64,000 nucleotides of DNA. Origin: Planomonospora_B alba. Lineage in GTDB: Bacteria; Actinomycetota; Actinomycetes; Streptosporangiales; Streptosporangiaceae. Location of the stretch: contig NZ_BAAAUT010000011.1 in NCBI RefSeq assembly GCF_039534085.1, forward strand, positions 1 through 64,000, given 5' to 3'. The notes below the pieces were generated by a model. It saw only the letters and a program-made list of their open reading frames with translations, made no database searches and was not told the origin of the DNA. Shown in pieces: positions 23,036-35,319 of the stretch. Both the position numbers and the translations under genes were made by a program. Numbering within the stretch: position 1 is the first letter of the stretch; every line of letters begins with the position of its first letter.

Positions 23036-24157
23036 ATGACGATGAACACCTATACCCGCCGCCGCCTCGGAGTGGCCGCCGCCGCCGTATCCGCCCTGCT
23101 CGCCGCGGCCTGCACGGCGGCCGAGTCCGCCGCCCCGGAGAAGGCCCGGGACGGGGACGGGACCGCCCGCACGCCGGCCACCGCGGTGGAGGCCACGCCC
23201 ACCCCGGAGCGCGGGCCGTTCACCATCTCCTTCGGTGGTGACGTGCACTTCGAGGGTGTCCTGCGAACCAGGCTGAACACCAATCCTCGCACCGCCCTGG
23301 GGCCGATCGCCAAGGTGCTCCGCAGAGCGGACATCGCCATGGTGAACCTGGAGACCGCGATCACCACCGGCGGCACCCCCGCCCCCGGCAAGCAGTACAC
23401 CTTCCGCGCCCCCGCCAGCGCGCTGACCGCGCTGAAGGCGGCGGGGGTGGACGTGGCGTCCATGGCCAACAACCACGGCATGGACTACATGGACAGCGGG
23501 CTGGCCGACTCGCTGGCCGCGATCAGGCGCGCGAAGTTCCCGGTCGTGGGCGTGGGCGCGAACGAGGCCCAGGCGTACCGGCCGTGGCGGACGACCGTCA
23601 ACGGCAACCGGGTGGCGATCATCGGCGCGACCCAGGTGCTGGACTCGGAGTTCATCACCGCCTGGACGGCGAAGGGCGACAAGGGCGGGCTGGCCTCCGC
23701 CAAGAACGAGGCGCGGCTCATCCGGGAGGTGCGCAGGGCGCGCCAGGACTCCGACACCGTCATCGTCCACCTGCACTGGGGCACCGAGCTGCAGAAGTGC
23801 CCGAACGAGGCGCAGCGGAGCCTGGCGCCCAAGCTGGTCGCGGCCGGGGCCGACGTGGTCGTGGGAGGCCACGCGCACATCCTGCTCGGCGGCGGCTACC
23901 TGCGGAACGCCTACGTCAACTACGGCCTGGGCAACTTCGTCTTCTACAACTGGGGGCCCGAGACCGGCAGGACCGGCGTGCTCACGCTGACGATCAACGG
24001 CCGGAAGGTGCTCAAGGACCAGTGGACGCCGGCCGTCATCCAGGGTGGCGTGCCGGTCCCGCTCACCGGCGACGCCCGGCAGCGGGCCGTCGCCGACTGG
24101 AAGTCGCTGCGCGGGTGCACCGGTCTGGCCGCGAAGCCCGGACGATCCGGTGATTGA
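23036..24157 (+). CDS. CapA-family lipoprotein (poly-gamma-glutamate synthesis-like)
   Basis: 373 residues. A lipoprotein signal (TRRRLGVAAAAVSALLAAAC, lipobox LAAAC) is followed by an Ala/Thr/Pro linker and a calcineurin-like PGA_cap domain: ISFGGDVHFEG, MVNLETAIT, MANNHGMDYMDSG, VIVHLHWGTE, VVGGHAHILLG, YGLGNFVF. Metal ligands Asp, Asn, His are all visible. Family members are metallophosphatase-like proteins linked to capsule/poly-glutamate or cell-wall processes. The actual substrate is unknown. Confidence 0.9.
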   Translation: MTMNTYTRRRLGVAAAAVSALLAAACTAAESAAPEKARDGDGTARTPATAVEATPTPERGPFTISFGGDVHFEGVLRTRLNTNPRTALGPIAKVLRRADIAMVNLETAITTGGTPAPGKQYTFRAPASALTALKAAGVDVASMANNHGMDYMDSGLADSLAAIRRAKFPVVGVGANEAQAYRPWRTTVNGNRVAIIGATQVLDSEFITAWTAKGDKGGLASAKNEARLIREVRRARQDSDTVIVHLHWGTELQKCPNEAQRSLAPKLVAAGADVVVGGHAHILLGGGYLRNAYVNYGLGNFVFYNWGPETGRTGVLTLTINGRKVLKDQWTPAVIQGGVPVPLTGDARQRAVADWKSLRGCTGLAAKPGRSGD

Positions 24158-24203
24158 CCCGATAGCGCCTGACCGGACGGGGCCGGACGGGCAAGATGGA
24201 AGG

Positions 24204-24869
24204 ATGTCGTCCATCCTGCCCACCGAGGAGTGCGGTGAGACTCCACTGCGGCGCCAGCCCACCCAGCGACGCAGCGCACGGCGTGTCGAGAGGATGCTCG
24301 ACGCGTGCGCGGAACTGCTGGACGAGATCGGGTACGAGGCGCTGTCCACCACCCGGATCGCCGAGCGCGCCGGGGTCGCGATCGGCTCCGTCTACCAGTT
24401 CTTCCCGGACAAGCGGGCCATCGCCCAGGCGGTGACCCGCCGCCACATGGAGAGATTCGTCTCCCGGATCGGTGCGCGCTTCCTGTCCGAGGACTACGGG
24501 GGGTGGTGGGACGCGGTCGACGCGATCATCGACGAGTACGTCGAGATGAACCGGACCGTTCCAGGATTCCGCTCCCTGCACTTCGGCGACGTGGTCGACC
24601 TCAACATGCTCGACCCCGTGGCCGAGAACAACACGGTGATCGCCGGACGGCTGCGCGGCCTGCTCCTGCAGGAGTACGGCCTGGCCGACAGCGAGGAGCT
24701 CGACCTGGCCATCCTCGTGGCCGTCGAGGCGGGGGACGCGGTGCTGAAGATGGCCTTCCGGCGCGACCCGGACGGTTCCCCCGAGATCATCGCCGAGGCC
24801 AAGCGGCTGATCCGGGGTTACCTGAACCGGGAGTTCGCCAGGGGGGCCGCGGACCGCGAGGCCCGGTAG
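24204..24869 (+). CDS. TetR-family regulator
   Basis: 221 residues. N-terminal TetR helix-turn-helix: RVERMLDACAELLDEIGYEALSTTRIAERAGVAIGSVYQFFPDKRAIAQAV (in parts). The C-terminal ligand domain has no recognisable specificity. It lies 46 bp after capA on the same strand, the start being the ATG at 24204. It could control capA or an unlinked gene. Confidence 0.9.
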   Translation: MSSILPTEECGETPLRRQPTQRRSARRVERMLDACAELLDEIGYEALSTTRIAERAGVAIGSVYQFFPDKRAIAQAVTRRHMERFVSRIGARFLSEDYGGWWDAVDAIIDEYVEMNRTVPGFRSLHFGDVVDLNMLDPVAENNTVIAGRLRGLLLQEYGLADSEELDLAILVAVEAGDAVLKMAFRRDPDGSPEIIAEAKRLIRGYLNREFARGAADREAR

Positions 24870-24979
24870 GGACGCGGGCCGGTCCGGACGGTGCCCGCGC
24901 CCGGGACGGCGGCCGCAGGGGCGCGCGGGGCGGGGTGCTCAGGGGCCGGACGCGCGCGGGACGGGTCCGGGCGGCGGGA

Positions 24980-25882
24980 TCACCAGAGCGCGAAGCGCGG
25001 GGCGGACAGGGGCAGGACGGGCGGGTTCCCGAAGGGGAAGGTCTGCCCGGTGTGGGCGTGCGGGGCGATCGGCGGCCAGAGGCCGTCGGCCTGCGCGGTG
25101 CCCGGGAGCCATGTCCGCGGGCCGGACGGGGCGCCGGGGCGCCGGCCCTCGCCGCCGCCGGACGGCGTCCCGGCCTCCGCCGCGGGTGCCCGCCCGGTGG
25201 CGGCCCGGTCCCGCCCGGTGCCCGGTGCGGTGTCCCCCACGCTCCCGGCCTCCCCGGACTCCGCGGCCTCCGTGCCGGTGTCCGCGGCCTCCGTGCCGGT
25301 GTCCGCGGCCTCCGTGCCGGTGTCCGCGGCCGCCGGCACCGTGCCCGCCGTGTCCGCCGCGGTGTCCGGCACCGTGTCCGCCGCGGTGCCCACCGCCGTG
25401 CCGTACACGGGTCCCGCCTCTCCGGCCTCCGGCGTCTCCTCCGTGCCGAGGGCGAGCGCGGTGTCCGGGACGGTGCCCGAGGCGCCTGCCCAGGAGTCCC
25501 CCGCCGTGCCGTCCGTACCGGGCGGCGCCTGCCGCGGCGTGCCCGGTTCCGCGGCCCCGTCCCGCTCCCGTCCCCGGCGGTCGGTGCGGTCGCGCTCGCC
25601 GCCCTTCTTCCCGCGCGCCCGGTGCGGGGCGTGCGCCGCGGCCGTCTGCCGCGCCTTCGGCGCGGAGCGGTACGAGGGGCCGCAGAGCGGGAAGGGGGGC
25701 ACGGCGAGGGCCGGGCCGGGCAGACCGGCCTCGCGCAGCCGGGTCTCCATGGAGGCGAGCCTGCGGTGGGCCTGGTCGATGGCCTCCAGCCGCGCCGAGA
25801 GATATCCGGCGCATCCCGGGACGATCACGGAGAGAAGCGCCGCGCACGTCAGGGTGAAGGTCATCTGCCTGGACATGCCCAT
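24980..25882 (-). CDS. Repeat-rich exported or membrane-anchored protein
   Basis: About 300 residues. An N-terminal hydrophobic segment (MTFTLTCAALLSVIVPGCAGY) may be a signal anchor or weak lipobox (Cys near 25). A short coiled coil follows (LEAIDQAHRRLASMETRLREAG). The rest is low-complexity Ala/Thr/Asp/Gly/Pro, including DTGTEAA three times in tandem and many APDT/VPDTAADT units. It ends in an aromatic-rich tail (GLWPPIAPHAHTGQTF). AGGAGG precedes ATG 25882; ATG 25876 is the alternative. Looks like a surface or wall-spanning stalk; no function can be assigned. Confidence 0.65.
   Translation of the reverse strand: MGMSRQMTFTLTCAALLSVIVPGCAGYLSARLEAIDQAHRRLASMETRLREAGLPGPALAVPPFPLCGPSYRSAPKARQTAAAHAPHRARGKKGGERDRTDRRGRERDGAAEPGTPRQAPPGTDGTAGDSWAGASGTVPDTALALGTEETPEAGEAGPVYGTAVGTAADTVPDTAADTAGTVPAAADTGTEAADTGTEAADTGTEAAESGEAGSVGDTAPGTGRDRAATGRAPAAEAGTPSGGGEGRRPGAPSGPRTWLPGTAQADGLWPPIAPHAHTGQTFPFGNPPVLPLSAPRFALW
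25269..25331. repeat. 21-bp tandem repeat, three exact copies
   Basis: The 21-bp unit (starting TCCGTGCCGG on the + strand) occurs at 25269-25289, 25290-25310 and 25311-25331. It codes DTGTEAA on the minus strand and can expand or contract in frame. Confidence 0.85.
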
Positions 25883-26034
25883 CGCACCTCCTTCGAAAGG
25901 CACCGCTCCTGGAGCAGGAGGCGTCCGGGATATGCCCGCTTCCTACGGATAAAAGCTCAGCGTGAACAAATGTGCACGTGTAGTTGCGTAACGCATACCT
26001 GTGCATTGGGCGGACGAAACAGAGTCCCGCTCGG

Positions 26035-26040
26035 TACGCT
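26035..26040 (+). promoter_or_regulatory. Leaderless -10 box of the TPR gene
   Basis: TACGCT lies 6 nt before the GTG at 26047 with no Shine-Dalgarno sequence between. Confidence 0.55.
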
Positions 26041-26046
26041 CGCGCT

Positions 26047-26586
26047 GTGGCGCATGTGACACGTGAGCAGCTCGACCGGCTGCTCGACCAGGCACTCATG
26101 GCCGACGATCACGAAAGCCTCGCCCGGCGGCTCGAAGAGCTGGCGGAGGCGTACGTGTCCGGCGACCTCTCGCGGGCGGCGGTCCTCGTGCTCGCCGCCG
26201 AGGAATGGCGGCAGGCGGGCCGGCCGGCCCGTGCCCTCCACTGCTTCCAGCGGGCCGCGGACGACGGCGGGGAGGCGGGTGCGGATCCCCGGGCAGGGGT
26301 CGCCGACACCCTCTTCGAGCTCGGGCGGCCCGACGAGGCCCGGCAGGTGATCGAGGCGATCGAGTCCGGCGGGGCGGTCTCCCCGGCCACCGCGCTGAGC
26401 ATCGCCGAGACCCTCGTCGCGTACGGCGACCCGCGCCAGGCCCACGCCTGGGCCACCCGGGGCATCGGCGACGCGGAGCCGGGCGGGGCGGAGCACGCCG
26501 CGCTGCTGCGCGTCCGCTACCGGATCCGGGTGGATCTCGGGCTGCCGGAGGACGACCTGGACGGGCTGCTCGACACCGCGCGCTGA
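26047..26586 (+). CDS. TPR-type helical repeat protein
   Basis: 179 residues: MAHVTREQLDRLLDQALMADDHESLARRLEELAEAYVSGDLSRAAVLV (in parts). Then tetratricopeptide-like pairs W-x-AGRPARALHCFQRA, ADTLFELGRPDEARQVIEAIE and AETLVAYGDPRQAHAWATRG. Probably a cytoplasmic protein-interaction module. GTG 26047 is chosen from the leaderless TACGCT box. The adjacent genes on the other strand are unrelated exported proteins. Confidence 0.78.
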   Translation: MAHVTREQLDRLLDQALMADDHESLARRLEELAEAYVSGDLSRAAVLVLAAEEWRQAGRPARALHCFQRAADDGGEAGADPRAGVADTLFELGRPDEARQVIEAIESGGAVSPATALSIAETLVAYGDPRQAHAWATRGIGDAEPGGAEHAALLRVRYRIRVDLGLPEDDLDGLLDTAR

Positions 26587-26603
26587 GCCGGGCACCGCAC
26601 CGG

Positions 26604-27377
26604 TCACGGCAGCGCGCGGTCCAGCGGCAGGTCCGGGAGCACCCCGTCCAGGATCGGGAGCCTGCGCCGCTGCCCGCGCTCGGGCGGGGGCTCCGTGGCC
26701 TCGGTGCGGGGCGCGGCCGGGACCTGCCGGGTGGCGGCCGGAGGGGTGCTCCCCCGCACGATCCTCCCCGTGGCCCGGCGGGGCGGCGGCATCGGCGCGG
26801 GCAGCGCCAGGACGGTGCCGTTCGTCAGCACGCCGGCGGCGTTCGCGAACGGCGGCACCGAGGGCACGGCGACGGGGTGCACGACGGGTGACGGCGCGCT
26901 CGGCAGTCCGGGCAGGTCCGGGATCGGGTAGACGAACTCCACCCACACCAGGCCGGGATAGCCCGGCACGCCGAGGGGCAGGGCGGGGAAGCCGAGAGCG
27001 CCGGCCACCCCGCCGACATCGGCGAAGCTGAGCACGGCGGAGGCGCGGGAGAGACCGGACAGGCCGGTGGCCTGCGCGAGCAGGTCCGGGGCCGGCAGTG
27101 ACGCGCGGGTGCCGGACCGGCCGGTCGCCCGCGGCCGCGCGGCCGGGGCCGGAGGGTGTCCGGCCACCGGGGCGTCCGGGGCCCACCGCCCCACCACCGG
27201 GGGCCGGGAGGGCCGGCAGGAGGTGTCCCGGCCCCCGGAGCCCGGCGCGCCCGCCGCGTCGCCCCGCCGCGGGCAGGGCTCCGCGGCCGCCGCCGGGGGC
27301 GTCGCGGTCCCCGCCGCGCAGGCCGCGGCGAGCAGCACCGCCAGGAGCCCCCGAGCGCTCCGTGAGCCGTTCGACAC
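26604..27377 (-). CDS. Secreted proline-rich hypothetical protein
   Basis: 257 residues, GTG start. Signal peptide: SARGLLAVLLAAACAAGTATPPAAAAEP, with a Cys at the end of the core that could also be lipidated (LAAAC). The mature part is Pro/Ala/Gly-rich with a hydrophobic middle (GLVWVEFVYPIPDLPGLP) and paired Cys early on. No family recognised. The two exported proteins of this stretch (this one and 24980-25882) share composition but no motif. Confidence 0.65.
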   Translation of the reverse strand: MSNGSRSARGLLAVLLAAACAAGTATPPAAAAEPCPRRGDAAGAPGSGGRDTSCRPSRPPVVGRWAPDAPVAGHPPAPAARPRATGRSGTRASLPAPDLLAQATGLSGLSRASAVLSFADVGGVAGALGFPALPLGVPGYPGLVWVEFVYPIPDLPGLPSAPSPVVHPVAVPSVPPFANAAGVLTNGTVLALPAPMPPPRRATGRIVRGSTPPAATRQVPAAPRTEATEPPPERGQRRRLPILDGVLPDLPLDRALP

Positions 27378-27497
27378 GCCCGCCCCCTGCGCTTCCCCGA
27401 CACCCCTGATGGTCCGATTGACTGTCGAACGTAACAGGGGGGGACTTTGCGGGGGCGGGCTTGACCCAATGCTGGGAAATCCCTTACCCGATCACGG

Positions 27498-27531
27498 GAC
27501 CCGGGGCCGCGAGGCCGCGCGGGCCCGGGTC
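27498..27531 (-). terminator. Terminator after clpB
   Basis: GACCCGGG (27498-27505) pairs with CCCGGGTC (27524-27531). Inner bases extend the stem with one mismatch. It lies 6 bp after the clpB stop, the end of the heat-shock operon. Confidence 0.55.
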
Positions 27532-27537
27532 ACCGGG

Positions 27538-30129
<2,592 letters not shown>

Positions 30130-30163
30130 GGGACAGTCCCCCCGGTCGTGGTGGCTGCGGGTG

Positions 30164-30511
30164 TCAGGCGGGTGGTAGCTGGTACTGGATCAGGGCGCGG
30201 ATCGTCGCGACCTCCGCGCGCAGGCGGTGGTTCTCCTCGCGCAGGCGCATGACTTCGTTCTCCAACTCCAGGATCCGCTTGATGCCCGCGAGGTTGATGC
30301 CCTCCTCCTGGGAGAGCCGCTGGACCTCGCGGAGCATCAGGATGTCGCGGGTGGAGTAGAGCCGCCCGCGGCCCGCCGTACGGCCCGGCCTGACCAGGCC
30401 GAGGCGGTCGTACTGCCGAAGGGTCTGCGGGTGCAGCCCCGACAGCTGGGCGGCCACCGAGATCACGTAGACAGGGGTGTCATCCGACAGATCGAAGTAG
30501 TTGGCGTCCAT
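30164..30511 (-). CDS. hspR: Heat-shock repressor HspR (MerR family)
   Basis: 115 residues. The MerR helix-turn-helix VYVISVAAQLSGLHPQTLRQYDRLGLVRPGRTAGRGRLYS (in parts) is followed by a coiled helix ending LQYQ-like. HspR represses the dnaK operon and clpB by binding HAIR inverted repeats, using DnaK as co-repressor. It starts 2 bp after dnaJ, the usual fourth position in actinobacterial dnaK operons. Its sites are seen upstream of dnaK. Confidence 0.95.
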   Translation of the reverse strand: MDANYFDLSDDTPVYVISVAAQLSGLHPQTLRQYDRLGLVRPGRTAGRGRLYSTRDILMLREVQRLSQEEGINLAGIKRILELENEVMRLREENHRLRAEVATIRALIQYQLPPA

Positions 30512-30513
30512 GG

Positions 30514-31698
30514 CTACTCGCTTCTGGCCTGTTGGATCAGCTCGGCGCGCGGGTCACCGCCGGAGGTGGCGTCGCGGAACTCCTCCAGGACGGAGCGTGC
30601 CTTGTCGTCGAGCTTCTGCGGCACCAGGACCTCGACCGTGACGAGCAGGTCGCCCTTGGTGCCGTCCTTGCGGGTGACCCCGCGGCCGCGGACCCGGAAG
30701 GTGCGGCCGTTCGGGGTGCCCGGCGGGATGCGCAGGGTGACCGGCATGCCCTTGAGGGTCGGCACCTTGATCTCCGCGCCGAGGGCCGCCTCGGTGAAGG
30801 TGACCGGCACGGTGACCGTCAGGTTCTCGCCGGAGCGCCCGAAGACCGGGTGCGGCTTGACGTGGACCTGGACGTACAGGTCGCCGGCCGGACCGCCGTT
30901 CTCGCCGGGCGCGCCCTTCGCCTTGAGCTTGATGCGCTGGCCGTCGCCGACCCCGGCCGGGATACGGGCCTGGATGGTGCGGGTGCTCCTGCCCCGTCCG
31001 CTCCCGTCGCAGACCGGGCACGGGTCGTCGACCAGCAGGCCGCGGCCCTTGCAGTCGCGGCACGGCTCGGAGAAGGCGAAGTTGCCCAGGTTCCGGCTGG
31101 CCGCGCCGGTGCCCTCGCAGGTCGGGCAGACCCGCGGGGTGGTCCCGGCCTTGGCGCCGGTGCCGGCGCAGGCGCCGCAGGAGGAGGAGCTGGTGAGCCG
31201 GAGCGAGACGGTGGTGCCCTCCGCCGCCTCGGTGAAGGAGAGCGTCACCTCCGACTCGACGTCCTGGCCGCGCCGGGCCCGCCTGGTGGTGCCGCCGGGG
31301 CGGGTGGCGCCGCCCCGGCCGCCGAACAGGCCGCCGAAGAGGTCGCCGATGCGGTCCCCGGCGCCCTGCTGGGCGGTGCCGCCGAACAGGTCCCCCAGGT
31401 CGAAGGGGAACCCGCCCCCGCGGGCACCCCCTCCGGCACCCGCGTAACCGCCGAGTCCCGATCCGAACAGCGCGCGCGCCTCGTCGTACTCCTTGCGGCG
31501 CTTGGCGTCGGACAGGACGTCGTAGGCCTCGGAGACCTCCTTGAACTTCGCCTCGGTCTCGGAACTGCCCTGGTTGGCGTCCGGGTGGTACTGCCTGGCC
31601 AGCTTCCGGTACGCCTTCTTGATCTCTTCGGCGGTGGCGGACTTGGGCACACCAAGGACGGCGTAGTAGTCCTTCTCCAGGTAGTCCTTGGTGCTCAT
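30514..31698 (-). CDS. dnaJ: Co-chaperone DnaJ
   Basis: 394 residues. J domain (about 9-75) with the HPD motif in RQYHPDAN, Gly/Phe-rich linker (GLGGYAGAGGGARGGGFPF), four CxxCxGxG zinc repeats (CGACAGTG, CPTCEGTG, CRDCKGRG, CPVCDGSG), then two C-terminal substrate domains. This is the long DnaJ1 form tied to HspR operons. The start at 31698 gives MSTKDYLEKDYYAVLG; an ATG further up would add a non-conserved stretch into the grpE gap. Confidence 0.96.
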   Translation of the reverse strand: MSTKDYLEKDYYAVLGVPKSATAEEIKKAYRKLARQYHPDANQGSSETEAKFKEVSEAYDVLSDAKRRKEYDEARALFGSGLGGYAGAGGGARGGGFPFDLGDLFGGTAQQGAGDRIGDLFGGLFGGRGGATRPGGTTRRARRGQDVESEVTLSFTEAAEGTTVSLRLTSSSSCGACAGTGAKAGTTPRVCPTCEGTGAASRNLGNFAFSEPCRDCKGRGLLVDDPCPVCDGSGRGRSTRTIQARIPAGVGDGQRIKLKAKGAPGENGGPAGDLYVQVHVKPHPVFGRSGENLTVTVPVTFTEAALGAEIKVPTLKGMPVTLRIPPGTPNGRTFRVRGRGVTRKDGTKGDLLVTVEVLVPQKLDDKARSVLEEFRDATSGGDPRAELIQQARSE

Positions 31699-31726
31699 CT
31701 GTCTTCCTTCTCCAAGAGGGGGTGGA

Positions 31727-32344
31727 TCAGTCGTCGTTCGACTCGGGCTCACCGGGCTCGGCGACCGCGACCCGCGCGGGGCGGAGGACGCGCTCGCCGA
31801 TCCGGTAGCCGGGCTGCAGGATCTCCACGCAGGTCGGCTCGGTGACGTCGGCCGAGTAGCTGTGCATCAGCGCCTCGTGCACCTCCGGGTCGAACAGGTC
31901 GCCCTTGGAGCCGAAGGGGCTGAGTCCCAGCTTGCCGAGGACCGACTCCAGCGCCTCGGCCACCTTGGCGAAGCCCCCGGTGAGCTCTCCGTGGTCACGG
32001 GCCCGGCCGATGTCGTCCAGGACCGGGAGCAGCTCGGTCAGCGCGCCGGCCACGGCCTGCTCCTTGATCAGCATGCGGTCCCGCTCGACCCGCTTGCGGT
32101 AGTTGGAGTACTCCGCCTGCAGGCGCTGCAGGTCCGCCGTGCGCTCGGCGAGCTGGGTGGCCAGCTCGACGGCGGCCGGGTCGGCCGCGGAGCCGGGCTT
32201 GCCGGTCTCCGGAGCCCCGGCGGCCTGGCCGGCCCGCTCCTGCTCCGCCTCGCCGTTCGCGCGGGGCTGCCCGGTCTCCGGGTCGATCTTCCGGTTGTCG
32301 CGGATCACGGGCTCCTCCCCGGAACCGTTCTCACGCGTGTTCAC
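31727..32344 (-). CDS. grpE: Nucleotide exchange factor GrpE
   Basis: 205 residues. Acidic disordered N-terminus, long coiled coil (LATQLAERTADLQRLQAEYSNYRKRVERD), then the beta domain (VHEALMHSYSADVTEPTCVEILQPGYRIGERVLRPARVAVAE in parts). Exchanges ADP for ATP on DnaK. GTG at 32344 is the start: GAGGGGAG precedes it by about 8 nt, and the upstream frame reads through the dnaK end. Confidence 0.95.
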   Translation of the reverse strand: MNTRENGSGEEPVIRDNRKIDPETGQPRANGEAEQERAGQAAGAPETGKPGSAADPAAVELATQLAERTADLQRLQAEYSNYRKRVERDRMLIKEQAVAGALTELLPVLDDIGRARDHGELTGGFAKVAEALESVLGKLGLSPFGSKGDLFDPEVHEALMHSYSADVTEPTCVEILQPGYRIGERVLRPARVAVAEPGEPESNDD

Positions 32345-32372
32345 GGTCGTGCTCCCCTCGGCTCGCCTGCCG

Positions 32373-34244
<1,872 letters not shown>

Positions 34245-34265
34245 GAGTACGTCCTTGTAGTCAAA

Positions 34266-34286
34266 GTTGAGTCGGTCTGACTCATA
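34266..34286. promoter_or_regulatory. HAIR operator 1 (HspR site)
   Basis: GTTGAGT, 7-bp spacer, ACTCATA: the CTTGAGT-N7-ACTCAAG HAIR pattern with three mismatches. It overlaps the dnaK -10 (34289-34284), so bound HspR would block the promoter. Confidence 0.8.
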
Positions 34287-34312
34287 GTCGGGTATCGCAG
34301 GATGTTTGTCAA
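34284..34312 (-). promoter_or_regulatory. dnaK promoter
   Basis: -35 TTGACA (34312-34307), 17-bp spacer, -10 GACTAT (34289-34284), about 40 nt before the dnaK ATG at 34244. Confidence 0.75.
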
Positions 34313-34316
34313 ACGA

Positions 34317-34337
34317 CTTGAGTCTATGGGGCTCAAC
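34317..34337. promoter_or_regulatory. HAIR operator 2 (HspR site)
   Basis: CTTGAGT, 7-bp spacer, GCTCAAC: HAIR pattern with a perfect left arm and two mismatches on the right. It lies just upstream of the -35. Centre-to-centre distance to operator 1 is 51 bp, near five helical turns. Confidence 0.8.
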
Positions 34338-34451
34338 CTAAAGGAGCGCGAAGACATTCCCCCTATCAGGGGAACGACGGAGGTTTCCGTGCGGGGCGTG
34401 GGGCGCCGGGTGTGTGATTCCCCTGCGGGCGCGGGGCGTGGGGTCGCGTCC

Positions 34452-34483
34452 CCGGGCCCCGGGGTGCGCGCCCCGGGGCCCGG
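34452..34483 (-). terminator. Terminator after the lipoprotein gene
   Basis: CCGGGCCCCGGGG (34452-34464) pairs perfectly with CCCCGGGGCCCGG (34471-34483), loop 6 nt, 64 bp after the lipoprotein stop. It insulates the dnaK promoter from upstream read-through. Confidence 0.65.
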
Positions 34484-34547
34484 AGCGCGCATCCCGGCGG
34501 GATCCGCCGGGGGCCGGGAGCGCTCGGTGCGGACCGGCGAGGGCCGC

Positions 34548-35057
34548 TCAGCGGGCGCCGTCGACGATCTTGCGTCCGCCGAGGGGCTTCTTGAGCTTGA
34601 CCGTGGTCGACTTCTGGATGGCGATCTCGATGCAGGCGACGTTCTGCACCGTGCTGCTGGGCCCCTCCCAGAGGGTGACGGTCACCCGCCCGGAGGTCTC
34701 CTTCACGGTCACCCGGTCGAGCACGTTGCAGGGCTCGACCCCCGACCACCAGACGATCCGGAGGGTCCGGTCGTTCTGGTGGCGCTTGGCGGTCAGCCAC
34801 CGCACCTTGCGGGGATCGACGGTGTCGCCGGTGGCCTTGACCGGCTTGGGGCCCCGGGTGGGTTCGTCCCTGGGGGCGACGGTGCTCGCCACCGGCAGGG
34901 AGGGGGCGGTGGCGGTCTCCGGGGGCACCGGCGACCCGGTGGACCCGGTGGCGGGGGAGCCGGCCGCGGTGGATCCGGCGCCGGTCCCGGTCTCGGTTCC
35001 GCAGCCCGCGGCCAGGAGCAGGGTTCCCGTCAGCAGCGGGATCGTGAGCCTACGCAT
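34548..35057 (-). CDS. Lipoprotein of unknown function
   Basis: 169 residues. Signal with lipobox LLLAAGC (MRRLTIPLLTGTLLLAAGCG), a Thr/Gly/Pro spacer, then a folded part RWLTAKRHQNDRTLRIVWWSGVEPCNVLDRVTVKET ending in KIVDGAR (parts). The mature part holds a Cys pair (PCNV and VACIEIA) that could form a disulfide. It resembles the small secreted DUF-type proteins of actinomycetes with a WWSG-xEPC pattern, but I cannot name a family. ATG 35057. Confidence 0.78.
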   Translation of the reverse strand: MRRLTIPLLTGTLLLAAGCGTETGTGAGSTAAGSPATGSTGSPVPPETATAPSLPVASTVAPRDEPTRGPKPVKATGDTVDPRKVRWLTAKRHQNDRTLRIVWWSGVEPCNVLDRVTVKETSGRVTVTLWEGPSSTVQNVACIEIAIQKSTTVKLKKPLGGRKIVDGAR

Positions 35058-35319
35058 ACCCCTATGACGGACCCGGCCGGCGGGCGGTTCAGGATCCTTA
35101 CCCCGAGTCTTGACAGCGTTCCGCGCCGGACGCAGCATGAGCAGGACTCATGTTTCCTCGTGGCGCGCCGGCCGGCGGACCGGGTGCCCCACTGCACGCG
35201 CCCCGGCCGGTCCCGGCACCGGCCGCTCCCCTTCCTTCCGCCGACACGCCACCCGCACGTCCCCGACAGGCCCACTCCCGCAGATCCACCCCGTCAGGTT
35301 CCACCCCCCAGGAGACTGC

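Noticed and set aside
25984..26046. Upstream extension of the TPR gene
   Set aside because: The leaderless TACGCT box and loss of coding character before 26047.
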